Shown one piece after another: positions 1 through 6,931 of a stretch of DNA of 9,048 bases. The position numbers and the translations under genes are program-made. The notes under the pieces were generated by a model. It was given only the letters and a program-made list of their open reading frames with translations. It was not told the origin of the DNA and searched no databases. Source of the stretch: an uncultured Lachnospiraceae bacterium (GTDB taxonomy: Bacteria > Bacillota > Clostridia > Lachnospirales > Lachnospiraceae); NCBI GenBank assembly GCA_910586275.1, contig CAJUIM010000133.1:1-9048 (forward strand). The letters run 5' to 3'. Within the stretch, counting starts at the first letter, position 1. Each line of letters starts with the position of its first letter.

Positions 1-122
1 AATCCGGGACAGGCACTCCCGCTGCCGCCGTCCCGCAAAAAAATCCCTCCCGTGCGTCCGCCTCTCAACACAACATTCAGGCTGAACTGTTACTTTATCC
101 GAGTTAAAAACATACAAACTTA
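1..122. other. Non-coding leader, no gene seen
   Basis: No start codon with a ribosome binding site and no recognisable protein is visible here. The first 70 bases are C-rich, while the sequence becomes strongly AT-rich from about position 95. A weak 6-bp inverted repeat (5-10 with 30-35) is followed by an A-run, not a T-run, so it does not look like a + strand terminator. The composition break near 95 probably marks the edge between the preceding locus and the AT-rich toxin-antitoxin module. Confidence 0.4.
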
Positions 123-151
123 TTGTTTTTCCGGTATTGGTTTGATATAAT
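123..151 (+). promoter_or_regulatory. Candidate promoter of the toxin-antitoxin operon
   Basis: A perfect TATAAT -10 box at 146-151 is preceded by an extended -10 TG (143-144). A weak -35 (TTGTTT, 123-128) lies 17 bases upstream. The predicted transcript start near 158 leaves a leader of about 110 bases before the antitoxin ATG. That is long for such modules, so a second promoter closer to the gene is possible. Antitoxins of this class usually autoregulate, but I saw no convincing operator palindrome. Confidence 0.5.
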
Positions 152-269
152 TTAATTGATAACGTATAGAATTTTGAAATGATAGCAAGTATATTTTGTG
201 TATTGTTTTAGATTCCTATATCGCTCTTAAAGTAGATAAATACAGATATAGTTGAAAGGATGTGTTTTT

Positions 270-500
270 ATGGCGTATGATACGTTAGTCAGAGAAGCGA
301 AAGACCTTCCAGAAGATATGATAGAGCAGGTAATTGATTTTATGAGATTTTTGAAATACGCTTCGAAAAAAGAGCAGACAAAGCATTCTATAAGTAATAA
401 TATTACATTTCGCAGAACGGTAAATCCGTTAGCGGATGAATTTATTTCTATGGCAGAGGATTTTGACGAAACACCAGAATGTTTTAAGGAGTATATATAA
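270..500 (+). CDS. DUF2281/VapB-like antitoxin
   Basis: A 76-residue acidic protein, the probable antitoxin of the PIN-domain RNase encoded directly downstream. Its N-terminus (LPEDMIEQVIDFMRFL, about residues 13-28) matches the conserved helix of DUF2281-type antitoxins, in which LPE is followed by a VIDF-x-x-FL pattern. Its C-terminus ends in DFDETPECFKEYI, close to the DFD-x-P-x-x-FKEY tail that in this family contacts the cognate PIN toxin. I chose ATG 270 because AAAGGA (255-260) sits 9 bases upstream. An in-frame TTG at 252 would add six residues but overlaps that ribosome binding site. The stop codon shares one base with the toxin start (TAATG), so the two are translationally coupled. 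The module is visibly richer in A+T than the polysaccharide genes downstream, consistent with horizontal acquisition. Function is inferred from the tail motif and the partner gene. Confidence 0.8.
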   Translation: MAYDTLVREAKDLPEDMIEQVIDFMRFLKYASKKEQTKHSISNNITFRRTVNPLADEFISMAEDFDETPECFKEYI

Positions 501-880
501 TGTATCTATTGGACACCAATGCCCTCTTATACTTTTTATATGATAGCGGAAAACTTTCAAAAAGAGCATCAGACATAATTTACCATAGTGATGAAAGAAT
601 CAATGTAAGTATTGTTTCTATGTGGGAAATTGCGATTAAGTCAAGCATTGGGAAATTGGAAATTAAAAGTTCAATTTCTAAAATTGCGGAAACTTGTGAG
701 AACGAGCAATTTGATATTCTTCCTATAAAACCGTTTCATCTGGACGAAATCGGACAACTTCCTGCGATTCATGGAGATCCATTTGACCGGCTGATTATTT
801 CACAGGCCGTTTCAGAGAATCTTGTGATTATTACGAAAGACGGAACAATACCGATGTATAATGTTGAGGTTTTATGGTAA
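500..880 (+). CDS. VapC-like PIN-domain ribonuclease toxin
   Basis: A 126-residue single-domain PIN protein of the COG3744 type, expected to act as a magnesium-dependent endoribonuclease that blocks growth when free of its antitoxin. The acidic active-site residues are all present: D5 in LLDTNALL, E43 in SMWEIAIK, D93/D96 in HGDPFDRLIISQA, and D114 in IITKD. The GKL after the WEIAIK motif and the closing YNVEVLW are also typical of the family, and the length is normal, so the toxin looks intact. The ribosome binding site is AAGGA at 486-490, inside the end of the antitoxin gene. Translation is coupled through the one-base overlap, the usual way of keeping antitoxin in excess. The specific RNA target cannot be read from sequence. 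Confidence is high for the fold and good for the toxin role. Confidence 0.88.
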   Translation: MYLLDTNALLYFLYDSGKLSKRASDIIYHSDERINVSIVSMWEIAIKSSIGKLEIKSSISKIAETCENEQFDILPIKPFHLDEIGQLPAIHGDPFDRLIISQAVSENLVIITKDGTIPMYNVEVLW

Positions 881-909
881 CACTTAAGCCGCAGCCCGCG
901 TCTTAAGTG
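881..909. repeat. 8-bp inverted repeat just after the toxin stop
   Basis: CACTTAAG (881-888) and CTTAAGTG (902-909) are exact reverse complements separated by 13 bases, beginning directly after the toxin stop codon. The AT-rich stem has no following T-run, so it is not a terminator by itself. It may be a protein-binding palindrome, or an accessory stem upstream of the strong terminator at 921-971. Confidence 0.4.
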
Positions 910-920
910 AATGGCATTGT

Positions 921-971
921 AAAAATAAAGGCATTTCAAGGAAATTAATTCTTTGAAATGCCTTTATTTTT
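921..971 (+). terminator. Strong rho-independent terminator, possibly bidirectional
   Basis: A perfect 19-bp stem is formed by 921-939 and 953-971 around a 13-base loop. The left arm begins with an A-run and the right arm ends in a T-run, so the structure can work in both directions. It closes the toxin-antitoxin operon on the + strand. It also lies just downstream of the minus-strand HxlR remnant, for which it may once have served as terminator too. Confidence 0.88.
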
Positions 972-1078
972 ATTGAAATCTAAAATAGGTTTTAGGCTAT
1001 ACTCCGTTTCCGTTAAGCGTGGCGGCACTTCCGGACTTTCCAACGGTCGCTGATCAGCATCAGCGTTGTTTCCACACT
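972..1078 (-). pseudogene. Decayed HxlR-family transcriptional regulator remnant
   Basis: Two short pieces of an HxlR-type winged-helix regulator can be read on the minus strand, in different frames. Positions 1078-1034 encode SVETTLMLISDRWKV, matching the N-terminal helix of the family (consensus like CPVETTL-x-LI-x-x-KWK). From 1034 down to about 972, the next frame encodes PEVPPRLTETEYSLKPIL, matching the C-terminal wing and helix (PEVPPRVEYSLT-x-x-G-x-SL-x-PIL). The whole centre of the domain, roughly 45 residues including the recognition helix, is missing at the junction near 1034, and four residues (VEYS-like) appear lost inside the second piece. No start codon or intact N-terminus is seen. 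The relict points away from the macrodomain gene, so it may once have been a divergent regulator. Recognition is from remembered family consensus, and the pieces are short. Confidence 0.6.
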
Positions 1079-1106
1079 TTACGTTTTCTCTATATCGTTA
1101 TATTAT
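1078..1106 (+). promoter_or_regulatory. Candidate promoter of the macrodomain gene
   Basis: TTTACG (1078-1083) and TATTAT (1101-1106) are separated by exactly 17 bases, a good sigma-70/SigA-like pair placed about 60 bases before the gene start. The -35 box abuts the beginning of the HxlR remnant. If that regulator once acted here, its gene and this promoter would have been divergent neighbours. Confidence 0.5.
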
Positions 1107-1165
1107 TAATCTTGCAGGCGGGAAAAAACAAGCCACAAAAATAAAATAGAATTTAGGAGGATGCT

Positions 1166-1957
1166 ATGACACAGACAGAAAGACTTATTTATCTGATAAA
1201 CTATCTGCAAAGTGAAAATGAAGAATTAAATTCAATAGATATTCCTGCACAGGACGAGGCAAGGAAACGTCTGTTACGTTCCCTTATGAACATCCGGCAG
1301 CCCAAAGCAGTGTCAAAAGAATTTCTGGAAGTGCAGGATGCATATTTACAGGAAGAATGTAGGGAAAAAGGTATGATTTCATTGTCGGATATTCCGCCGG
1401 CCAGGCCGGGAATTTATCTATGGCAGGGCGATATTACCCGCCTGTCCGTAGACGCTATCGTAAATGCGGCTAACAGTACCCTGTTAGGCTGTTTCGTACC
1501 CTGTCACGGGTGTATAGACAATGCGATTCATTCTGCTGCAGGTGTAGGGCTTCGTCTGGAATGTTCCCGCATCATGGAAGAAAAGCATTCCACGGAAAAG
1601 CAGAAAACGGAAGAGCCTGTGGGAAAAGCAAAAATCACAAAAGCCTATAATCTTCCATGCCGTTACGTTCTTCACACGGTGGGCCCGATTATCCACGGGG
1701 CAGTTACCGAGAAAGACCGAAAACTGTTAGCAGACTGTTACCGTTCCTGTCTGGAACTTGCAGCAGCCTATCAGCTGAAAAGTATCGCCTTTTGCTGTAT
1801 CTCTACGGGAGAGTTTCATTTTCCCAACGAAAAAGCTGCCGAAATAGCAGTGCAGACGGTACAGGACTATCAAAAGGAAAAGAAAGACAGTCCGGAGGTG
1901 GTTTTTAATGTATTTAAAGACAGCGACTATAGAATCTACAGGCAGCTATTGGGATAA
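1166..1957 (+). CDS. Zn-dependent macrodomain protein-ADP-ribose hydrolase
   Basis: A 263-residue cytoplasmic protein of the zinc-macrodomain (Zn-Macro) class, predicted to remove ADP-ribose from modified proteins. An N-terminal helical region (about 1-80) precedes the macrodomain (about 82-262), which is usual for this class. Visible motifs are QGDIT (87-91), the ADP-ribose-binding NAAN (100-103), and the class-defining zinc site C109, H114 and C116 in GCFVPCHGCIDNAIHSAAG. Further on are LHTVGP (169-174) and the phosphate-loop ISTGEFHFP (212-220). Length and motifs are complete. The start is ATG 1166, 5 bases after AGGAGG (1155-1160); an ATG at 1161 touches that site and is out of frame. Known Zn-Macro genes often sit next to a SirTM sirtuin and lipoate-related genes that apply the modification. 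None is present here, so it is either a solitary eraser or acts on ADP-ribosylation made elsewhere. No terminator is obvious after it. Confidence 0.9.
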   Translation: MTQTERLIYLINYLQSENEELNSIDIPAQDEARKRLLRSLMNIRQPKAVSKEFLEVQDAYLQEECREKGMISLSDIPPARPGIYLWQGDITRLSVDAIVNAANSTLLGCFVPCHGCIDNAIHSAAGVGLRLECSRIMEEKHSTEKQKTEEPVGKAKITKAYNLPCRYVLHTVGPIIHGAVTEKDRKLLADCYRSCLELAAAYQLKSIAFCCISTGEFHFPNEKAAEIAVQTVQDYQKEKKDSPEVVFNVFKDSDYRIYRQLLG

Positions 1958-2042
1958 TGCGCAGGTTCGGCATCCAGCTTACGGCAAACGCATTTTAAAT
2001 GATAAAAGTTCATAAGGAGGTGGTATCATAGGTAAAATAATA

Positions 2043-2103
2043 TTGCTGATCCTCCACAAATTGTGACGCGCATCTGCCGGAAAGCAATTTTCAAACACGC
2101 TCT
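2043..2103. repeat. Possible dispersed intergenic element
   Basis: This stretch of the 282-base gap between the macrodomain and polysaccharide genes has no supported ORF. Read on the minus strand, it resembles a short sequence I recall from many Lachnospiraceae intergenic regions and from spurious hypothetical proteins in that family. Translated, it contains VFENCFPADARHNLWRISN. Boundaries are approximate and the identification rests on memory only. An orphan Shine-Dalgarno-like AAGGAGGTGG at 2014-2023 just upstream is not followed by a start codon at a usable distance. Confidence 0.3.
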
Positions 2104-2139
2104 GGGAATTCGAGTTCTGTTATCGTAAAACATTTCATA

Positions 2140-2169
2140 TTGACATGGTACGTTGTAAAAGTATATAAT
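2140..2169 (+). promoter_or_regulatory. Consensus SigA-type promoter of the polysaccharide operon
   Basis: TTGACA (2140-2145) and TATAAT (2164-2169) both match consensus exactly, with an 18-base spacer, about 70 bases upstream of the first operon gene. The predicted transcript start near 2176 falls inside the second of three 24-bp repeats, so a repeat-binding protein could occlude the promoter. Without such control this would be a strong constitutive promoter. Confidence 0.8.
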
Positions 2170-2219
2170 AAGTACGTTTTAAAGGTATATGCAAATTACG
2201 TTTAAAACATTAATAGAGA
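2148..2219 (+). repeat. Three 24-bp tandem repeats over the promoter
   Basis: Three consecutive 24-base units start at 2148, 2172 and 2196. The first two begin GTACGTTGTAAAAGTATAT and GTACGTTTTAAAGGTATAT and agree at 19 of 24 positions. The third, starting TTACGTTTAAAACATTA, is more degenerate but keeps TACGTT at the same phase. Unit 1 spans the -35/-10 spacer and the -10 box, unit 2 the transcript start, and unit 3 the early leader. The spacing is a little over two helical turns, which suggests cooperative operator sites on one face of the DNA. The binding protein is unknown and is not encoded in this window. Confidence 0.55.
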
Positions 2220-2239
2220 GGCTGTAGAGAAGGTTTGAA

Positions 2240-5200
2240 ATGTTTTCCCGGGTATTTTTAAGAGGCAGCACGCCGAGTGCCGGGGAGAGGCAGGAGAAGA
2301 GGGAAATGTATAGGAATACGGAAGAATTATTGCAAAGTCCAATGGAACATTCCGTTTTATATTATCGGAACGGATGGCTGGGAGGAAAAACAATCAGAAA
2401 ATCTTTGGGATATTGGGTTTTATATAAGATGGCTCCGCCTTCGGTGAAGGCAATCCTCCGGAAGGAGGAGATAGGGAATGCAGAGTATCAGGCAGCTTCG
2501 GAAAAACTGTATCTTTCCGGCCGTCTGGGTCTTGGGGCATGGGGGCGGTGCGTGAAGGAATGGATCAGGTTCAAGTCGGAAAAGAAAACTCCGGTAATTC
2601 CGTCAGTGCAGAGAAATGTTTCGGTGAGCGGGCAGGAAGAACTTCTTGGGCAGATGCGGGACAAATATGAAGCCATGGGGGGAGATAAGAACAGGGTCTG
2701 GATTTTTGATGCAGGCAACAGATTCCTTGGAAATCCCAAATGGCTTTTTCTCTATGTAAATAAATATCGGCAGGATATTCTGGCCTGTTGGATGTCGGAT
2801 ACGGAAGAAGCCGTGAACCGTGTGCGGAATCTGGGGTTTTATGCATTCCTTTACGGGACAAGGGAAGCGGAAGCGGTGAAAGATATGGCCGGGGTCTATG
2901 TGGTGGAAAATGTGAAGGAACATATTCCGGCAGGATTGGAACATACGAAAATGCTCAATCTCTTTCATGGGGTGGGCTGTAAACGTATTGAGAGGAATGT
3001 CCGAAATCCCTTTTTTGGAAATAAAATAGCAATTAAATATATAAATTATAATGATTATTATTTAAATAATCAATTGCTTCTTGTAACTTCACCGTTCATA
3101 GAAAAAGATTTTTCTTTTCAGTTAGGGGTAGATCAAAATAAGCTTGTGCGTGCAGGCTATCCCAGATGTATCTATCAGAAATACTTTGAGCCGGTATACA
3201 CCTTTCAGAGAAATCTTTTGCAAGAAAAAGGGATGCCGGAAACTACGGTGCTGGCAGTATATGCCCCTACTTACCGTTACAGCGGCATTCATTACTTTTT
3301 TTCAAAAGCCATCCCGTCCATGGAAAGGCTGAATGAAGTATTACGGGAAAAAGGCATCCTGCTTATCCTGAAGTTTCATCCGTTTATGGAAGCGGATCCG
3401 CAATATATGGCAGCTTGGGAAAGGGAAGAGAAATATTCCAATCTGATCTTTTGGAGAAACGAGGATGATTTCTATGAAATCATGCATGAGATTGATTTGG
3501 CAATTGTGGACTATTCCTCTATCTTTACGGATTTGGCGGCAGCGGGAGTGGAACACTTTATCCGTTATGTGTTTGATTATGAAGAGGAAAAAGACAGGCT
3601 GGATTTAATGTATGATTATTTTGAAGTTACGGCAGGAAGAGTATGCCGGAATTTTGAGGAACTGTTGGCGGGAATCGGACAGTATGGCAGGGAGGCGGAT
3701 TCGGAGAAGACAGAACGGATCAGGCAGCTATACTGGGAATATTCGGGCAGGGATTCCATGGAAAAGATCATCCAATGCACGCTGGATTATAAGATAGAGG
3801 AAAAAGCACTTCCGGTTTTATATAGCTATGATATTTTTGATACGGTATTTACGCGTAAAACGCTGTCGCCGGAGGGCATCTTTTTTTATGTGCGTGAAAA
3901 AATGGAGCAGGAGCCGGGCATGGCTTTTCCGCGCACACTGGTGAAAAGATATCCTGAGATTAGGAAATCCTGTGAAGCGAACGCCAGATTCCGCAGAGTC
4001 AGGAAGATGGAAAACGAATGGGATAGGAGGGAAATTTACTTCGAAGAAATTTTTGACAATATGCGGCAAGTGTATGGTTTGAACGAAACGCAGTGCGCCC
4101 GTTTAAAGGAATGGGAATTGGAAGCGGAACTGGACAATGTACTGCCCATAGAGGAGCGGATTGTAGAGATAAAGAATCATTTGGTGAAGGGGGAAGACGT
4201 GGTATTTATCAGCGATATGTATTTGCCGAAGGAACAGATTCGGAAAATGCTCTGCAAGGCAGATGCTTCTTTGGAAAAGGTGCCGCTTTTTGTCTCCAGT
4301 GAACTTGGCGTGCAGAAGACCACGGGGAAGCTTTATTTGGAGGTATACAACAGCTTTGACTTTTATAAATATAAAGAATGGATACATACCGGGGATAATG
4401 TTTTTGCGGATCAGACGCAGCCGCGCAAGCTGGGCATAAGGACAAGGAATGTTCCGGCATATAAGTTCAATGCGTATGAAGAGGCTTTGGTGGAGACGCT
4501 GGATTCCTATGACGGTTATCTGATTGCCGGCAATTTGGCTAGGTTCCGCTATGCCCATACAAATAAGAAAGAGATTTTTGCGCGGAATTATGTATCTTTC
4601 TATTTCATTCCGTATATATCCTGGGTATTGCGGGATGCAGTCAAACGAGGATACCGGCATCTGTATTTTGTGGCAAGAGACGGCCACCATTTAAAGAAAA
4701 TAGCGGATATTTTGATCGGGGGGGGGTACCCGATTCAGACAAGCTATCTGTACGCATCGCGTAAGACATGGAGAATACCGTCCTATGTCAAAGAGGTGGA
4801 TGAGGAATTCTTTTCCGCCTATGGGGATTTTGTGGAAATCGGCACAGTGAAAGGATTTTTAAAAGCGGCGCAGTTAAGTCCGGAACAGTTTGCGGAAATG
4901 TTTCCGGAACAGGTGCAATATTTGGAACAGGAATACCTTACGACGGCAGAGAAATGCAGCCTGACGGAGGAATTGCGTATTTCGGCGCAATACCGCACAT
5001 ATCTCTTAGGGCTGGCGGCGGAAAGGCGGGCAGCGGGAGAGCGGTATCTGCGTCAGGAAATGAATTTTGAGGAAAAATTTGCCATAGTGGAATATTGGGG
5101 AAGGGGATATACACAGGACTGTTTTGTCCGTATTGTGGAAAATATGCTTCAGCGAAAACAGGATGTTCCGTTTTACTATGTCAGAAGCATTGACGGCACG

Positions 5201-6931
5201 GAAGGCAGTTCCGTAAAGTATAATTATTCGGCCAATACGACACCGCTGCTTTTTGCGGAATCGCTGTTTTCCAATATCTCTTATAAAAGCGTTGCGGATT
5301 ATGCGGAAGGGGCGGACGGAACCGTGAAGCCGGTTCTGGAAAACAGGGCATACGACAAGGAACTGTTTGAGGCAATGGAGCGGTATCTGGCGGAAATGTG
5401 TTCCGTCATGGATCATATCGGCCTGACGGAGAGGGAACAGACAGAGAGGGCTTTGTTTGAATTTTCCCTGAATTATTATGCGGGACACCCGGAAGACGAG
5501 ATACTGGCGGATTGTCTGGGGCCTTTGACGGATGCGGTAGCCGTAAACGGGGAATTGTCGCAATATGCACGGGAAATCAACGTAAATGACATGGAAAGAA
5601 TAAGCAGAGGGGAAAATGCCGTGTATGGCTCCAGGGATCCGGCTCTGTCCTATTCCCGCAGTACGGCAGAAATACAAAACAGGCTGGACGAAATCTATCA
5701 GGGAAAAGAGAATCTGTTCTGTGCGGAAAAAAAATTGAATGCCTCCCAGGTAAGCACGGGGCGGAAAATGGAGGAGAAGCTGAAAGCTTACGACAGAGCA
5801 GCCGTAGAAATGCAGAAGCTGTACGAAAAAAATGCGGCCATGTGGGAAGTGAATCCTCATCGGCTTCTGATACTGACATCCGATTATGAAGGAGAGGAAT
5901 TTTACAGCCTGAGAAAAGCGCTGGCGGGGAATCGGAAGATGGATGTATTTGTGCTCCGGATTACAAAAAATACATGCAGTGATACGGAAATGCAGGAAAT
6001 TGCCACGGCGCGGTTTATCCTCACTTCCTCCAACATGGAACTTCTGAGCATGCTGCGGCTCCGTAAGGAAACGGAAGCAATACAGATAATGAATATCGCA
6101 TTTCCGTATATTAAGATAGGAAAGAGCAGGCAGTACAAGATAGAAAAGGAAGGGGAATATACGGCGCGGAAGCTGCGGAGCCGATATGCCTGCGTGCCCA
6201 TTGCGTCATATAATTTGACAAAGACGATTACGGAAGCCTACGGATTGGAGAAAGAGGCATGCTGCATGGCAACGGGCAGCTGTGTGACGGATGTTTATTT
6301 TTGTCCGGAATATAGGAAAAAGGCAGCAGATAAACTGAAGAAGCTGCTTCCGAAGACGGCAAAGAAGAAAAAAATCATTGCCTATATGCCGCTGCACAGA
6401 TACCGCAATGCCGGCTGCAGCTATTTGCAGCTATTGGATCTGAAACGTCTGACGGAATTGCTGGGGACGGAATATATTATTCTTTTTATGCCGGAAGGAA
6501 GAAGCAGAAAAGACATACCAGAGGAATATTTCCGTTTGGACAGAGTGTTTTTCCTTGAAGGTAAAATGACAATCCGTGAACAGCTGATGGCTGCGGACAT
6601 TATTGTGGGGGATTATAGGCATACTTTTTTTGAGTCGGCGCTGCTTTCCAAGCCTATTTATTGTACGGCAGCCGACTACGGAAAGGTAGAGAGGGAGAGC
6701 CAGGTATATTATCCTTTCACGGAAGTCCGGCCGGGACCGATTGTGGGGGATGCAGACCAACTGGCGGCTATGATTCGGGAAGCCGATTCTTATGACTGTG
6801 AATGGAGGGAAAAATTCAGGGAACGTTACTTAGGGAACTGCCGGGGAGATGCCGCGGAGCAGCTGATCCGGTATCTTGAGGCGGAAATGGAAAACGGGAC
6901 AGGAAAGGGAGGGACAGGATGCGCTATTTAA
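2240..6931 (+). CDS. TagB/F-like transferase + HAD + degenerate second transferase fusion
   Basis: A 1563-residue mosaic protein, probably peripheral to the cytoplasmic membrane, predicted to assemble a phosphodiester-linked surface polymer. Residues about 150-505 form a CDP-glycerol glycerophosphotransferase-like domain (teichoic-acid TagB/TagF type). It carries FHGVG with H243, APTYR (342-346), LKFHP (377-381, H380) and DYSS (424-427), all expected for an active enzyme. Residues about 525-795 are a COG5610-type HAD domain: YDIFDT (nucleophile D531), FISDMY (S658), K693/K697 and GDN with D719/D724. Its usual companion region follows: ARDGHHLKK to 820, YLYASRK (836-842) and EYWGRGYTQ (951-959). 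After a helical linker (about 1060-1205), a second TagB/F-like domain (about 1205-1563) lacks the key histidines: QIMNIA at 1282-1287, YMPLHR, and GDYR at 1457-1460. No signal peptide or membrane segment is evident. The start is ATG 2240 with AGAAGG 6 bases upstream; ATG 2306 also has a good ribosome binding site. A G9 run lies at 4718-4726. The gene overlaps the next by 13 bases. Substrate is inferred. Confidence 0.85.
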   Translation: MFSRVFLRGSTPSAGERQEKREMYRNTEELLQSPMEHSVLYYRNGWLGGKTIRKSLGYWVLYKMAPPSVKAILRKEEIGNAEYQAASEKLYLSGRLGLGAWGRCVKEWIRFKSEKKTPVIPSVQRNVSVSGQEELLGQMRDKYEAMGGDKNRVWIFDAGNRFLGNPKWLFLYVNKYRQDILACWMSDTEEAVNRVRNLGFYAFLYGTREAEAVKDMAGVYVVENVKEHIPAGLEHTKMLNLFHGVGCKRIERNVRNPFFGNKIAIKYINYNDYYLNNQLLLVTSPFIEKDFSFQLGVDQNKLVRAGYPRCIYQKYFEPVYTFQRNLLQEKGMPETTVLAVYAPTYRYSGIHYFFSKAIPSMERLNEVLREKGILLILKFHPFMEADPQYMAAWEREEKYSNLIFWRNEDDFYEIMHEIDLAIVDYSSIFTDLAAAGVEHFIRYVFDYEEEKDRLDLMYDYFEVTAGRVCRNFEELLAGIGQYGREADSEKTERIRQLYWEYSGRDSMEKIIQCTLDYKIEEKALPVLYSYDIFDTVFTRKTLSPEGIFFYVREKMEQEPGMAFPRTLVKRYPEIRKSCEANARFRRVRKMENEWDRREIYFEEIFDNMRQVYGLNETQCARLKEWELEAELDNVLPIEERIVEIKNHLVKGEDVVFISDMYLPKEQIRKMLCKADASLEKVPLFVSSELGVQKTTGKLYLEVYNSFDFYKYKEWIHTGDNVFADQTQPRKLGIRTRNVPAYKFNAYEEALVETLDSYDGYLIAGNLARFRYAHTNKKEIFARNYVSFYFIPYISWVLRDAVKRGYRHLYFVARDGHHLKKIADILIGGGYPIQTSYLYASRKTWRIPSYVKEVDEEFFSAYGDFVEIGTVKGFLKAAQLSPEQFAEMFPEQVQYLEQEYLTTAEKCSLTEELRISAQYRTYLLGLAAERRAAGERYLRQEMNFEEKFAIVEYWGRGYTQDCFVRIVENMLQRKQDVPFYYVRSIDGTEGSSVKYNYSANTTPLLFAESLFSNISYKSVADYAEGADGTVKPVLENRAYDKELFEAMERYLAEMCSVMDHIGLTEREQTERALFEFSLNYYAGHPEDEILADCLGPLTDAVAVNGELSQYAREINVNDMERISRGENAVYGSRDPALSYSRSTAEIQNRLDEIYQGKENLFCAEKKLNASQVSTGRKMEEKLKAYDRAAVEMQKLYEKNAAMWEVNPHRLLILTSDYEGEEFYSLRKALAGNRKMDVFVLRITKNTCSDTEMQEIATARFILTSSNMELLSMLRLRKETEAIQIMNIAFPYIKIGKSRQYKIEKEGEYTARKLRSRYACVPIASYNLTKTITEAYGLEKEACCMATGSCVTDVYFCPEYRKKAADKLKKLLPKTAKKKKIIAYMPLHRYRNAGCSYLQLLDLKRLTELLGTEYIILFMPEGRSRKDIPEEYFRLDRVFFLEGKMTIREQLMAADIIVGDYRHTFFESALLSKPIYCTAADYGKVERESQVYYPFTEVRPGPIVGDADQLAAMIREADSYDCEWREKFRERYLGNCRGDAAEQLIRYLEAEMENGTGKGGTGCAI
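4718..4726 (+). repeat. G9 homopolymer, candidate slippage tract 1
   Basis: Nine consecutive G residues encode G827-G829 of the large fusion protein, between the ARDGHHLKK and YLYASRK motifs of the COG5610 companion region. Gain of one G would bring a stop at 4762-4764, and loss of one a stop at 4848-4850. Either would delete the rest of that region and the whole C-terminal transferase-like domain. The G9 count as given keeps the frame open. Confidence 0.6.

Noticed and set aside
5..35. Inverted repeat near the left edge as a terminator of an upstream gene
   Set aside because: The stem is only 6 bp with a long loop and is followed by A residues, not T. It could not terminate + strand transcription, and no gene is seen on the minus strand.
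252..269. TTG 252 as the antitoxin start
   Set aside because: It overlaps the AAAGGA site that is ideally placed for ATG 270, and the conserved part of the protein begins after ATG 270.
2014..2060. A good Shine-Dalgarno-like AAGGAGGTGG followed by codons reading GKIILLILHKL then stop
   Set aside because: There is no ATG, GTG or TTG start in that frame at a usable distance and the peptide is only about a dozen residues. It may be debris of a gene start, but that is not supportable.
5006..5860. A 284-codon open frame on the minus strand, and a 195-codon one at 4103-4690
   Set aside because: They lie wholly antisense to the well-supported fusion gene. They have no recognisable domain or convincing ribosome binding site, and their composition is rich in H, R, C, F and P, as expected for mirror frames.
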